Shown: positions 50,075 to 60,573, numbered from the stretch's first letter. The stretch is 64,000 nt of DNA from Pseudorasbora parva (GCF_024679245.1 NC_090177.1:47251877-47315876); one strand, 5' to 3'. Notes: generated from the letters alone by a model not told the origin. Numbers and translations: made by a program.

Positions 50075-50144
50075 ACTCTTGTGGTGTAATGTAACACATC
50101 CATCCTTTGGGTGGAAGATTCCAGGTGCAAGTCCTGGCAAGAGT
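50075..50144 (+). other. tRNA-like cloverleaf (possible tRNA-Pro pseudogene or SINE head)
   Basis: 70 nt can fold as a cloverleaf: acceptor ACTCTTG/CAAGAGT (7 of 7), D stem GTGT/ACAC, anticodon loop TTTGGGT as in tRNA-Pro(UGG) on a stem with one mismatch, and T arm CCAGG-TGCAAGT-CCTGG (5 of 5). The D loop is short and the T loop lacks the usual TTC, so it is probably not a working tRNA. Confidence 0.35.
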
Positions 50145-50461
50145 GTGTGGTCTGTTTAGCAGATTAGTATTTTTTATTATATTATTTTTTACATATTGTC
50201 ACATTAAGTCCACTGGAGGCGAGGTTTAGAACCCAAGTGCAGTCTTTATTCGCGCAAACTTAAACAACCAAAATCCAAAACATTAAACAACAGGCTTGGT
50301 GTGAAGCAGAACATAAACAATAGACTCACCAACAGTGGGTAACAACATCAATTACACATGGCAAACATGAGGGCTAAAATACACAGACTAATGACTGGAC
50401 AAGGGAGACCTGTGAACAATGATCAAACAAACAAATGACATGACAGAACACAAAACAAGGG

Positions 50462-50498
<37 letters not shown>

Positions 50499-51004
50499 TA
50501 GACACACATATGTTATTTACAATATATTTATATAACATTTACTTAAACTATTTCTAGAAGTGCTTATTATCATTATTATATGTAACTATTTATATATTTT
50601 TATTATTAAACTGCATTTGTGTTTGTTTATTATAGCTGTATTTATTATCATTTAAAATTAGATGAATACAAATAAGGAATATTTAATGTGAATGTTGGAT
50701 TGGATTTAAGACTTTTGAATAAAACATATTAGTAGAAATACGTGTTGTTTGTTTTATTTCAGCTGTACAAAAATTATATGAGGAAGTGTTTTGTGATTAA
50801 GTAAAAGTATAAATATTGATTTAAGAAATGTGTTAGTTAGTTTGTTAGTAAGAGAAATGTGCATAGAGAACTGGTAACAAAAAAACAATCCCCAGTTCCA
50901 CCGCTTTTTTTCTTTTTCTTTCCCTTTTTCTCCCCCCCCCCCCCCCCCCCCCCCTTCGCTTTTTCTTTTTTTTTCTTTCCCCCGCCATGGCAGTCCGTTT
51001 TGCC
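50145..51004. other. No gene seen; simple repeats before the tRNA array
   Basis: Contains a TA/CA microsatellite near 50,465-50,497 and a T/C-rich tract with a run of over 20 C residues at about 50,932-50,954, just left of the first tRNA copy. Confidence 0.7.
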
Positions 51005-51086
51005 CTGTTTTTGGCCGAGAGGTTAAGGCGATGGACTTGAAATCCATTGGGGTCACCCCGCGCAGGTTCGAACCCTGCCGACTACG
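51005..51086 (+). pseudogene. tRNA-Ser(UGA), broken 5' acceptor
   Basis: First copy of the array. The body from position 8 on is normal, but positions 1-7 read CTGTTTT, which cannot pair with CGACTAC. It marks the left breakpoint of the array. Class 1 flank. Confidence 0.8.
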
Positions 51087-51262
51087 TGATACTTTGTCTG
51101 TTTCCTCCAAGCATTGTGTCTTTGAGGAGCTTTGTTTGAGTTCAATGTCTTCTCTAACTTCAGGTGCAGCACACATCCAGATTTTGTAGCTGGATGCATT
51201 CTACCTGGTGTACTGTACCCTACACATCCAGCCAAAAAATAGCATGCTGCTCACTAAACAGG

Positions 51263-51344
51263 GTAGTCGTGGCCGAGAGGTTAAGGCGATGGACTTGAAA
51301 TCCATTGGGGTCTCCCCGCGCAGGTTCGAACCCTGCCGACTACG
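51263..51344 (+). tRNA. tRNA-Ser(UGA), class 2
   Basis: 82-nt reference copy. Acceptor GTAGTCG/CGACTAC (7 of 7), D arm GCC...GGC, anticodon stem ATGGA/TCCAT with TGA at 51296-51298, long variable arm typical of tRNA-Ser, T arm GCAGG-TTCGAAC-CCTGC, discriminator G. No encoded CCA and no intron. Confidence 0.96.
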
Positions 51345-51517
51345 TGATGCTTTGTTTGCTTCAAGCATTAGGTCGTGAAGCAACTTTGTTTGAGCACATT
51401 TTCATCTCTAACTTCAGATTCAGCACACATCTAGATTTTCCAGCTGGGTTAATTTTTCCTGGTGTACTGTACCCTTCACATCCAGTCTAGAAAATAGCAT
51501 CCTACTTTCTGAATGAC

Positions 51518-51599
51518 ATTGTTGTGGCCAAGAGGTTAAGGTGATTGACTTGAAATCCATTGGGTTTTACCTGCGCAGGTTAAAACCCTGCTGTCTACT
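51518..51599 (+). pseudogene. tRNA-Ser pseudogene, recurrent type
   Basis: Acceptor ATTGTTG against TGTCTAC pairs badly, the anticodon stem has a mismatch, and the T loop reads TTAAAAC so the internal B box is damaged. The same changes recur in nine further copies. Confidence 0.9.
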
Positions 51600-51708
51600 C
51601 TATCTTCAGGTGCAGCACACATCTAGATTTTATAGCTGGGTGCATTGTACCTGGTGAACTCTAGCCTACACATCCAGCCAAAAAATAGCATGCTGCTCAC
51701 TAAATGGG

Positions 51709-51790
51709 GTAGACGTGGCCGAGAGGTTAAGGCGATGGACTCGAAATCCATTGGGGATTCCCTGCGCAGGTTCGAACCCTGCCGACTACG
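51709..51790 (+). tRNA. tRNA-Ser(CGA), class 3
   Basis: Anticodon CGA at 51742-51744 on the UGA-type backbone. Acceptor GTAGACG has one mismatch at position 5. Variable arm GGGGATTCCC. Confidence 0.8.
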
Positions 51791-51966
51791 TGGTGGTTTG
51801 TCTGTTTGCTACAAGCATTTTTTCTTTCAGGAGCTTTGTTTGAGCTCATTGTCTTCTCTAACTTCAGATGCAGCACACATCTAAATTTTGTAGCTGGATG
51901 CTTTGTACCTGGTGACCTCTACCCTTCACATCAAGCCAAAAAATAGCATGCTGCTCGCTAAATGGT

Positions 51967-52048
51967 GTAGTCGTGGCCGAGAGGTTAAGGCGATGGACTT
52001 GAAATCCATTGGGGTCTCCCCGCGCAGGTTCGAACCCTGCCGACTACG
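51967..52048 (+). tRNA. tRNA-Ser(UGA), class 1
   Basis: Same sequence as the reference copy at 51263; only the flanks differ. Confidence 0.95.
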
Positions 52049-52224
52049 TGATACTTTGTCTGTTTCCTCCAAGCATTGTGTCTTTGAGGAGCTTTGTTTG
52101 AGTTCAATGTCTTCTCTAACTTCAGGTGCAGCACACATCCAGATTTTGTAGCTGGATGCATTCTACCTGGTGTATTGTACCCTACACATCCAGCCAAAAA
52201 ATAGCATGCTGCTCACTAAACGGG

Positions 52225-52306
52225 GTAGTCGTGGCCGAGAGGTTTAGGCGATGGACTTGAAATCCATTGGGGTCACCCCGCGCAGGTTCGAACCCTACCG
52301 ACTACG
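52225..52306 (+). tRNA. tRNA-Ser(UGA), class 2, two changes
   Basis: D loop GGTTTAGG instead of GGTTAAGG, and T stem GCAGG/CCTAC with one mismatch. Confidence 0.75.
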
Positions 52307-52475
52307 TGATGCTTTGCTTCAAGCATTAGGTCGTGAAGCATCTTTTTTTGAGCACATTTTCATCTCTAACTTCAGATTCAGCACACATCTAGATATTCTA
52401 GCTGGGTTAATTTTTCCTGGTGTACTGTACCCTTCACATCCAGTCTAGAAAATAGCATCCTACTTTCTGAATGAC

Positions 52476-52557
52476 ATTGTTGTGGCCAAGAGGTTAAGGT
52501 GATTGACTTGAAATCCATTGGGTTTTACCTGCGCAGGTTAAAACCTTGCTGTCTACT
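52476..52557 (+). pseudogene. tRNA-Ser pseudogene, recurrent type
   Basis: Recurrent type with an additional T-stem change (CCTTGC). Confidence 0.9.
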
Positions 52558-52666
52558 CTATCTTCAGGTGCAGCACACATCTAGATTTTATAGCTGGGTG
52601 CATTGTACCTGGTGAACTCTAGCCTACACATTCAGCCAAAAAATAGCATGCTGCTCACTAAATGGG

Positions 52667-52748
52667 GTAGTCTTGGCCGAGAGGTTAAGGTGATGGACTC
52701 GAAATCCATTGGGGTTTCCCCGCGCAGGTTCGAACCCTGCCGACTACG
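52667..52748 (+). tRNA. tRNA-Ser(CGA), class 3
   Basis: CGA anticodon. Position 7 is T (GTAGTCT), leaving one acceptor mismatch; GGTGATGG in place of GGCGATGG at the D-anticodon junction. Confidence 0.75.
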
Positions 52749-52924
52749 TGGTGGTTTGTCTGTTTGCTACATGCATTTTTTCTTTCAGGAGCTTTGTTTG
52801 AGCTCATTGTCTTCTCTAACTTCAGATGCAGCACACATCTAAATTTTGTAGCCGGGTCCATTCTACCTGGTGTAATCCACCCTTTACATCCAGCCAAAAA
52901 ATAGCATGCTGCTCAATAAATGGG

Positions 52925-53006
52925 GTAGTCGTGGCCGAGAGGTTAAGGCGATGGACTTGAAATCCATTGGGGTCACCCCGCGCAGGTTCGAACCCTGCCG
53001 ACTACG
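52925..53006 (+). tRNA. tRNA-Ser(UGA), class 3
   Basis: All stems pair. Variable loop reads GGGGTCACCCC. Confidence 0.95.
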
Positions 53007-53182
53007 TGGTGGTTTGTCTGTTTCCTACAAGCATTTTTTCTTTCAGGTGCTTTGTTTGAGCTCATTATCTTCTCTAACTTCATATGCAGAACACATCTAA
53101 ATTTTGTAGCTGGATGCTTTGTACCTGGTGTACTCTACCCTACACATCCAGCCAAAAAATAGCATGCTGCTTACCAAATGTG

Positions 53183-53264
53183 GTAGTCGTGGCCTAGAGG
53201 TTAAGGCGATGGACTTGAACTCCATTGGGGTCTCCCCGCGCAGGTTAGAACCCTGCCGACTACG
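53183..53264 (+). pseudogene. tRNA-Ser(UGA), class 1, degenerate
   Basis: Three changes at conserved sites: A box GGCCTAG, anticodon loop CTTGAAC, T loop TTAGAAC. Confidence 0.6.
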
Positions 53265-53440
53265 TGATACTTTGTCTGTTTCCTCCAAGTATTGTGTCTT
53301 TGAGAAGCTTTGTTTGAGTTCAATGTCTTCTCTAACTTCAGGTGCAGCACACATCCAGATCTTGTAGCTGGATGCATTCTACCTGGTGTACTCTACCCTA
53401 CACATTCAGCCAAAAAATAGCATGCTGCTCACTAAACGGG

Positions 53441-53522
53441 GTAGTCGTGGCCGAGAGGTTAAGGCGATGGACTTGAAATCCATTGGGGTCTCCCCGCGCA
53501 GGTTCAAACCCTGCCGACTACG
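53441..53522 (+). tRNA. tRNA-Ser(UGA), class 2
   Basis: All stems pair; T loop TTCAAAC instead of TTCGAAC, still compatible with the B box. Confidence 0.92.
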
Positions 53523-53695
53523 TGATGCTTTGTTTGCTTCAAGCATTAGGTCGTGAAGCAACTTTGTTTGAGCACATTTTCATCTCTAATTTCAGATTCA
53601 GCACACATCTAGATTTTCCAGCTGGGTTAATTTTTCCTGGTGTACTGTACCCTTCACATCCAGTCTAGAAAATAGCATCCTACTTTCTGAATCAC

Positions 53696-53777
53696 ATTGT
53701 TGTGGCCAAGAGGTTAAGGTGATTGACTTGAAATCCATTGGGTTTTACCTGCGCAGGTTAAAACCCTGCTGTCTACT
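53696..53777 (+). pseudogene. tRNA-Ser pseudogene, recurrent type
   Basis: Same damaged acceptor and T loop as at 51518. Confidence 0.9.
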
Positions 53778-53887
53778 CTATCTTCAGGTGCAGCACACAT
53801 CTAGATTTTGTAGCTGTTTGCATTGTACCTGGTGTACTCTACCCTTCACATCCAGCCAAAAAAATAGCATGCTGTTCGCTAAATGGG

Positions 53888-53969
53888 GTAGTCGTGGCCG
53901 AGAGGTTAAGGCGATGGACTTGAAATCCATTGGGGTCTCCCCGCGCAGGTTCAAACCCTGCCGACTACG
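53888..53969 (+). tRNA. tRNA-Ser(UGA), class 3
   Basis: All stems pair; T loop TTCAAAC. Follows a pseudogene but keeps the standard acceptor. Confidence 0.92.
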
Positions 53970-54146
53970 TGGTGGTTTGTCTATTTGCTACAAGCATTTT
54001 TTTCTTTCAGGTGCTTTGTTTGAGCTCATTATCTTCTCTAACTTCATATGCAGAACACATCCAGATCTTGTAGCTGGATGCATTCTACCTGGTGTACTCT
54101 ACCCTACACATTCAGCCAAAAAATAGCATGCTGCTCACTAAACGGG

Positions 54147-54228
54147 GTAGTCGTGGCCGAGAGGTTAAGGCGATGGACTTGAAATCCATTGGGGTCTCTC
54201 CACGCAGGTTCGAACCCTGCCGACTACG
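54147..54228 (+). tRNA. tRNA-Ser(UGA), class 2
   Basis: Variable arm altered to GGGGTCTCTCCAC. Its 3' spacer is a fusion of class 2 with the spacer that normally follows the pseudogene, so the pseudogene is missing here. Confidence 0.88.
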
Positions 54229-54400
54229 TGATGCTTTGTTTGCTTCAAGCATTAGGTCGTGAAGCAACTTTGTTTGAGCACTTTTTCATCTCTAACTTCA
54301 GATTCAGCACACATCTAGATTTTATAGCTGGGTGCATTGTACCTGGTGAACTCTAGCCTACACATCCAGCCAAAAAATAGCATGCTGCTCACTAAATGGG

Positions 54401-54482
54401 GTAGTCGTGGCCGAGAGGTTAAGGCGATGGACTCGAAATCCATTGGGGTTTCCCTTCGCAGGTTCGAACCCTGCCGACTACG
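54401..54482 (+). tRNA. tRNA-Ser(CGA), class 3
   Basis: CGA at 54434-54436 with a fully paired acceptor GTAGTCG/CGACTAC. Variable arm GGGGTTTCCCTTC. One of the two best CGA copies. Confidence 0.92.
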
Positions 54483-54658
54483 TGGTGGTTTGTCTGTTTG
54501 CTACAAGCATTTTTTCTTTCAGGAGCTTTGTTTGAGCTCATTGTCTTCTCTAACTTTAGATGCAGCACACATCTAAATTTTGTAGCTAGATGCTTTGTAC
54601 CTGGTGACCTCTACCCTTCACATCAAGCCAAAAAATAGCATGCTGCTTGCTAAATGGG

Positions 54659-54740
54659 GTAGTCGTGGCCGAGAGGTTAAGGCGATGGACTTGAAATCCA
54701 TTGGGGTCTCCCCACGCAGGTTCGAACCCTGCCGACTACG
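54659..54740 (+). tRNA. tRNA-Ser(UGA), class 1
   Basis: All stems pair; variable arm end CCCCAC instead of CCCCGC. Confidence 0.93.
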
Positions 54741-54916
54741 TGATACTTTGTCTGTTTCCTCCAAGTATTGTGTCTTTGAGAAGCTTTGTTTGAGTTCAAT
54801 GTCTTCTCTAACTTCAGGTGCAGCACACATCCAGATTTTGTAGCTGGATGCATTCTACCTGGTGTACTCTACCCTACACATTCAGCCAAAAAATAGCATG
54901 CTGCTCACTAAACGGG

Positions 54917-54998
54917 GTAGTCGTGGCCGAGAGGTTAAGGCGATGGACTTGAAATCCATTGGGGTTTCCCCGCGCAGGTTCGAACCCTGCCGACTACG
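54917..54998 (+). tRNA. tRNA-Ser(UGA), class 3
   Basis: All stems pair; variable loop GGGGTTTCCCC. Confidence 0.95.
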
Positions 54999-55174
54999 TG
55001 GTGGTTTGTCTGTTTGCTTCAAGAATTTTTTCTTTCAGGTGCTTTCTTTGAGCTCATTATCTTCTCTAACTTCATATGCAGAACACATCTAAATTTTGTA
55101 ACTGGATGCTTTGTACCTGGTGTACTCTACCCTACACATCCAGCCAAAAAATAGCATGCTGCTTACCAAATGTG

Positions 55175-55256
55175 GTAGTCGTGGCCGAGAGGTTAAGGCG
55201 ATGGACTTGAAATCCATTGGGGTCTCCCCGCGCAGGTTCAAACCCTGCCGACTACG
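55175..55256 (+). tRNA. tRNA-Ser(UGA), class 1
   Basis: All stems pair; T loop TTCAAAC. Confidence 0.92.
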
Positions 55257-55432
55257 TGATACTTTGTCTGTTTCCTCCAAGTATTGTGTCTTTGAGAAGC
55301 TTTGTTTGAGTTCAATGTCTTCTCTAACTTCAGGTGCAGCACACATCCAGATTTTGTAGCTGGATGCATTCTATCTGGTGTACTCTACCCTACACATTCA
55401 GCCAAAAAATAGCATGCTGTTCACTAAACGGG

Positions 55433-55514
55433 GTAGTTGTGGCCGAGAGGTTAAGGCGATGGACTTGAAATCCATTGGGGTCTCCCCGCGCAGGTTCGAA
55501 CCCTGCCGACTACG
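55433..55514 (+). tRNA. tRNA-Ser(UGA), class 2
   Basis: Acceptor GTAGTTG gives a G-U wobble at position 6; otherwise standard. Confidence 0.9.
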
Positions 55515-55687
55515 TGATGCTTTGTTTGCTTCAAGCATTAGGTCGTGAAGCAACTTTGTTTGAGCACATTTTCATCTCTAACTTCAGATTCAGCAGACAT
55601 CTAAATTTTCCAGCTGGGTTAATTTTTCCTGGTGTACTGTACCCTTCACATCCAGTCTAGAAAATAGCATCCTACTTTCTGAATCAC

Positions 55688-55769
55688 ATTGTTGTGGCCA
55701 AGAGGTTAAGGTGAATGACTTGAAATCCATTGGGTTTTACCTGCGCAGGTTAAAACCCTGCTGTCTACT
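55688..55769 (+). pseudogene. tRNA-Ser pseudogene, recurrent type
   Basis: Recurrent type; anticodon stem further altered (AATGACTTG). Confidence 0.9.
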
Positions 55770-55879
55770 CTATCTTCAGGTGCAGCACACATCTAGATTT
55801 TGTAGCTGTTTGCATTGTACCTGGTGTATTCTACCCTTCACATCCAGCCAAAAAAATAGCATGCTGCTCGCTAATTGGG

Positions 55880-55961
55880 ATAGTCATGGCCGAGAGGTTA
55901 AGGCGATGGACTTGAAATCCATTGGGGTCTCCCCGCGCAGGTTCGAACCCTGCCGACTACG
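55880..55961 (+). tRNA. tRNA-Ser(UGA), class 3, ATAGTCA acceptor
   Basis: Positions 1 and 7 are A, each facing C, so the acceptor has five pairs. The body is standard. Function doubtful. Confidence 0.65.
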
Positions 55962-56137
55962 TGGTGGTTTGTCTGTTTGCTACAAGCATTTTTTCTTTCA
56001 GGAGCTTTGTTTGAGCTCATTGTCTTCTCTAACTTCAGATGCAGCACACATCTAAATTTTGTAGCTGGATGCATTGTACCTGGTGACCTCTACCCTTCAC
56101 ATCAAGCCAAAAAATAGAATGCTGCTCGCTAAATGGG

Positions 56138-56219
56138 GTAGTCGTGGCCGAGAGGTTAAGGCGATGGACTTGAAATCCATTGGGGTCTCCCCGCGCAGGT
56201 TCGAACCCTGCCGACTACG
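56138..56219 (+). tRNA. tRNA-Ser(UGA), class 1
   Basis: Matches the reference copy exactly. Confidence 0.95.
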
Positions 56220-56395
56220 TGATACTTTGTCTGTTTCCTCCAAGCATTGTGTCTTTGAGGAGCTTTGTTTGAGTTCAATGTCTTCTCTAACTTCAGGTGC
56301 AGCACACATCCAGATTTTGTAGCTGGATGCATTCTACCTGGTGTACTGTACCCTACACATCCAGCCAAAAAATAGCACGCTGCTCACTAAACGGG

Positions 56396-56477
56396 GTAGT
56401 CGTGGCCGAGAGGTTAAGGCGATGGACTTGAAATCCATTGGGGTCTCCCCGCGCAGGTTCGAACCCTGCCGACTACG
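56396..56477 (+). tRNA. tRNA-Ser(UGA), class 2
   Basis: Matches the reference copy exactly. Confidence 0.95.
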
Positions 56478-56650
56478 TGATGCTTTGTTTGCTTCAAGCG
56501 TTAGGTCGTGAAGCAACTTTGTTTAAGCACATTTTCATCTCTAACTTCAGATTCAGCACACATCTAGAATTTCCAGCTAGGTTAATTTTTCCTGGTGTAC
56601 TGTACCCTTCACATCCAGTCTAAAAAATAGCATCCTACTTTCTGAATGAC

Positions 56651-56732
56651 ATTGTTGTGGCCAAGAGGTTAAGGTGATTGACTTGAAATCCATTGGGTTT
56701 TACCTGCGCAGGTTAAAACCCTGCTGTCTACT
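56651..56732 (+). pseudogene. tRNA-Ser pseudogene, recurrent type
   Basis: Same changes as at 51518. Confidence 0.9.
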
Positions 56733-56841
56733 CTATCTTCAGGTGCAGCACACATCTAGATTTTATAGCTGGGTGCATTGTACCTGGTGAACTCTAGCCT
56801 ACACATCCAGCCAAAAAATAGCATGCTGCTCACTAAATGGG

Positions 56842-56923
56842 GTAGACGTAGCCGAGAGGTTAAGGCGATGGACTCGAAATCCATTGGGGTTTCCCTGCGC
56901 AGGTTCGAACCCTGCCGACTACG
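56842..56923 (+). tRNA. tRNA-Ser(CGA), class 3
   Basis: CGA anticodon; acceptor GTAGACG with one mismatch and position 9 changed (TAGCC instead of TGGCC), which alters the A box. Confidence 0.72.
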
Positions 56924-57099
56924 TGGTGGTTTGTCTGTTTGCTACAAGCATTTTTTCTTTCAGGAGCTTTGTTTGAGCTCATTGTCTTCTCTAACTTTAG
57001 ATGCAGCACACATCTAAATTTTGTAGCTGGATGCTTTGTATCTGGTGACCTCTACCCTTCACATCAAGCCAAAAAATAGCATGCTGCTCGCTAAATGGG

Positions 57100-57181
57100 G
57101 TAGTCGTGGCCGAGAGGTTAAGGCGATGGACTTGAAATCCATTGGGGTCTCCCCGCGCAGGTTCGAACCCTGCCGACTACG
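57100..57181 (+). tRNA. tRNA-Ser(UGA), class 1
   Basis: Matches the reference copy exactly. Confidence 0.95.
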
Positions 57182-57357
57182 TGATACTTTGTCTGTTTCC
57201 TCCAAGTATTGTGTCTTTGAGAAGCTTTTTTTGAGTTCAATGTCTTCTCTAACTTCAGGTGCAGCACACATCCAGATTTTGTAGCTGGATGCATTCTACC
57301 TGGTGTACTCTACCCTACACATTCAGCCAAAAAATAGCATGCTGCTCACTAAACGGG

Positions 57358-57439
57358 GTAGTCGTGGCCGAGAGGTTAAGGCGATGGACTTGAAATCCAT
57401 TGGGGTCTCCCCACGCAGGTTCGAACCCTGCCAACTACG
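57358..57439 (+). tRNA. tRNA-Ser(UGA), class 3
   Basis: The 3' acceptor strand reads CAACTAC, giving one C-A mismatch at position 6. Confidence 0.82.
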
Positions 57440-57615
57440 TGGTGGTTTGTCTGTTTGCTACAAGCATTTTTTCTTTCAGGTGCTTTGTTTGAGCTCATTA
57501 TCTTCTCTAACTTCATATGCAGAACACATCTAAATTTTGTAACTGGATGCTTTGTACCTGGTGTACTCTCCCCTACACATCCAGCCAAAAAATAGCATGC
57601 TGCTTACCAAATGTG

Positions 57616-57697
57616 GTAGTCGTGGCCGAGAGGTTAAGGCGATGGACTTGAAATCCATTGGGGTCTCCCCGCGCAGGTTCGAACCGTGCCGACTACG
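57616..57697 (+). tRNA. tRNA-Ser(UGA), class 1
   Basis: T stem GCAGG/CGTGC has one mismatch. The same change recurs at 58837 and 59353, showing spread within the array. Confidence 0.82.
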
Positions 57698-57873
57698 TGA
57701 TACTTTGTCTGTTTCCTCCAAGTATTGTGTCTTTGAGAAGCTTTGTTTGAGTTCAATGTCTTCTCTAACTTCAGGTGCAGCACACATCCAGATTTTGTAG
57801 CTGGATGCATTCTATCTGGTGTACTCTACCCTACACATTCAGCCAAAAAATAGCATGCTGCTCACTAAACGGG

Positions 57874-57955
57874 GTAGTTGTGGCCGAGAGGTTAAGGCGA
57901 TGGACTTGAAATCCATTGGGGTCACCCCGCGCAGGTTCGAACCCTGCCGACTATG
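57874..57955 (+). tRNA. tRNA-Ser(UGA), class 2
   Basis: Acceptor GTAGTTG/CGACTAT with two G-U wobbles. Variable loop GGGGTCACCCC. Confidence 0.87.
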
Positions 57956-58128
57956 TGATGCTTTGTTTGCTTCAAGCATTAGGTCGTGAAGCAACTTTGT
58001 TTGAGCACATTTTCATCTCTAACTTCAGATTCAGCACACATCTAGATTTTCCAGCTGGGTTAATTTTTCCTGGTGTACTGTACCCTTCACATCCAGTCTA
58101 GAAAATAGCATCCTACTTTCTGAATCAC

Positions 58129-58210
58129 ATTGTTGTGGCCAAGAGGTTAAGGTGATTGACTTGAAATCCATTGGGTTTTACCTGCGCAGGTTAAAACCCT
58201 GCTGTCTACT
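58129..58210 (+). pseudogene. tRNA-Ser pseudogene, recurrent type
   Basis: Same changes as at 51518. Confidence 0.9.
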
Positions 58211-58320
58211 CTATCTTCAGGTGCAGCACACATCTAGATTTTGTAGCTGTTTGCATTGTACCTGGTGTACTCTACCCTTCACATCCAGCCAAAAAAATAG
58301 CATGCTGCTCGCTAATTGGG

Positions 58321-58402
58321 ATAGTCATGGCCGAGAGGTTAAGGCGATGGACTTGAAATCCATTGGGGTCTCCCCGCGCAGGTTCGAACCCTGCTGACTA
58401 CG
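58321..58402 (+). tRNA. tRNA-Ser(UGA), class 3, ATAGTCA with compensating change
   Basis: Acceptor ATAGTCA/TGACTAC: A at position 7 now faces T, so six of seven pairs form, unlike the related copies at 55880 and 60058. Confidence 0.75.
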
Positions 58403-58578
58403 TGGTGGTTTGTCTGTTTGCTACAAGCATTTTTTCTTTCAGGAGCTTTGTTTGAGCTCATTGTCTTCTCTAACTTTAGATGCAGCACACATCTAAATTT
58501 TGTAGCTGGATGCTTTGTATCTGGTGACCTCTACCCTTCACATCAAGCCAAAAAATAGCATGCTGCTCGCTAAATGGG

Positions 58579-58660
58579 GTAGTCGTGGCCGAGAGGTTAA
58601 GGCGATGGACTTGAAATCCATTGGGGTTTCCCTGCGCAGGTTCGAACCCTGCCGACTACG
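58579..58660 (+). tRNA. tRNA-Ser(UGA), class 3
   Basis: All stems pair; variable arm GGGGTTTCCCTGC, which is otherwise seen in the CGA copies at 56842 and 61536. Confidence 0.94.
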
Positions 58661-58836
58661 TGGTGGTTTGTCTGTTTGCTACAAGCATTTTTTCTTTCAG
58701 GAGCTTTGTTTGAGCTCATTGTCTTCTCTAACTTTAGATGCAGCACACATCTAAATTTTGAAGCTGGATGCTTTGTATCTGGTGACCTCTACCCTTCACA
58801 TCAAGCCAAAAAATAGCATGCTGCTCGCTAAATGGG

Positions 58837-58918
58837 GTAGTCGTGGCCGAGAGGTTAAGGCGATGGACTTGAAATCCATTGGGGTCTCCCCGCGCAGGTT
58901 CGAACCGTGCCGACTACG
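58837..58918 (+). tRNA. tRNA-Ser(UGA), class 1
   Basis: T-stem mismatch CGTGC. Confidence 0.82.
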
Positions 58919-59094
58919 TGATACTTTGTCTGTTTCCTCCAAGTATTGTGTCTTTGAGAAGCTTTGTTTGAGTTCAATGTCTTCTCTAACTTCAGGTGCA
59001 GCACACATCCAGATTTTGTAGCTGGATGCATTCTATCTGGTGTACTCTACCCTACACATTCAGCCAAAAAATAGCATGCTGCTCACTAAACGGG

Positions 59095-59176
59095 GTAGTT
59101 GTGGCCGAGAGGTTAAGGCGATGGACTTGAAATCCATTGGGGTCTCCCCACGCAGGTTCGAACCCTGCCGACTAAG
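59095..59176 (+). tRNA. tRNA-Ser(UGA), class 3
   Basis: Acceptor GTAGTTG/CGACTAA: the first pair is lost and one wobble is present. Confidence 0.75.
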
Positions 59177-59352
59177 TGGTGGTTTGTCTGTTTGCTACAA
59201 GCATTTTTTCTTTCAGGTGCTTTGTTTGAGCTCATTATCTTCTCTAACTTCATATGCAGAACACATCTAAATTTTGTAACTGGATGCTTTGTACCTGGTG
59301 TACTCTACCCTACACATCCAGCCAAAAAATAGCATGCTGCTTACCAAATGTG

Positions 59353-59434
59353 GTAGTCGTGGCCGAGAGGTTAAGGCGATGGACTTGAAATCCATTGGGG
59401 TCTCCCCGCGCAGGTTCGAACCGTGCCGACTACG
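59353..59434 (+). tRNA. tRNA-Ser(UGA), class 1
   Basis: T-stem mismatch CGTGC; acceptor complete. Confidence 0.82.
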
Positions 59435-59610
59435 TGATACTTTGTCTGTTTCCTCCAAGTATTGTGTCTTTGAGAAGCTTTGTTTGAGTTCAATGTCTTC
59501 TCTAACTTCAGGTGCAGCACACATCCAGATTTTGTAGCTGGATGCATTCTATCTGGTGTACTCTACCCTACACATTCAGACAAAAAATAGCATGCTGCTC
59601 ACTAAACGGG

Positions 59611-59692
59611 GTAGTTGTGGCCGAGAGGTTAAGGCGATGGACTTGAAATCCATTGGGGTCACCCCGCGCAGGTTCGAACCCTGCCGACTATG
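59611..59692 (+). tRNA. tRNA-Ser(UGA), class 2
   Basis: Same two-wobble acceptor and GGGGTCACCCC arm as at 57874, so both come from one duplicated block. Confidence 0.87.
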
Positions 59693-59865
59693 TGATGCTT
59701 TGTTTGCTTCAAGCATTAGGTCGTGAAGCAACTTTGTTTGAGCACATTTTCATCTCTAACTTCAGATTCAGCACACATCTAGATTTTCCAGCTGGGTTAA
59801 TTTTTCCTGGTGTACTGTACCCTTCACATCCAGTCTAGAAAATAGCATCCTACTTTCTGAATCAC

Positions 59866-59947
59866 ATTGTTGTGGCCAAGAGGTTAAGGTGATTGACTTG
59901 AAATCCATTGGGTTTTACCTGCGCAGGTTAAAACCCTGCTGTCTACT
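59866..59947 (+). pseudogene. tRNA-Ser pseudogene, recurrent type
   Basis: Same changes as at 51518. Confidence 0.9.
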
Positions 59948-60057
59948 CTATCTTCAGGTGCAGCACACATCTAGATTTTGTAGCTGTTTGCATTGTACCT
60001 GGTGTACTCTACCCTTCACATCCAGCCAAAAAAATAGCATGCTGCTCACTAATTGGG

Positions 60058-60139
60058 ATAGTCATGGCCGAGAGGTTAAGGCGATGGACTTGAAATCCAT
60101 TGGGGTCTCCCCGCGCAGGTTCGAACCCTGCCGACTACG
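60058..60139 (+). tRNA. tRNA-Ser(UGA), class 3, ATAGTCA acceptor
   Basis: As at 55880: two acceptor mismatches (positions 1 and 7), body standard. Confidence 0.65.
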
Positions 60140-60315
60140 TGGTGGTTTGTTTGTTTGCTACAAGCATTTTTTCTTTCAGGAGCTTTGTTTGAGCTCATTG
60201 TCTTCTCTAACTTCAGATGCAGCACACATCTAAATTTTGTAGCTGGATGCATTGTACCTGGTGACCTCTACCCTTCACATCAAGCCAAAAAATAGCATGC
60301 TGCTCGCTAAATGGG

Positions 60316-60397
60316 GTAGTCGTGGCCGAGAGGTTAAGGCGATGGACTTGAAATCCATTGGGGTCTCCCCGCGCAGGTTCGAACCCTGCCGACTACG
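60316..60397 (+). tRNA. tRNA-Ser(UGA), class 1
   Basis: Matches the reference copy exactly. Confidence 0.95.
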
Positions 60398-60573
60398 TGA
60401 TACTTTGTCTGTTTCCTCCAAGCATTGTGTCTTTGAGGAGCTTTGTTTGAGTTCAATGTCTTCTCTAACTTCAGGTGCAGCACACATCCAGATTTTGTAG
60501 CTGGATGCATTCTACCTGGTGTACTGTACCCTACACATCCAGCCAAAAAATAGCATGCTGCTCACTAAATAGG

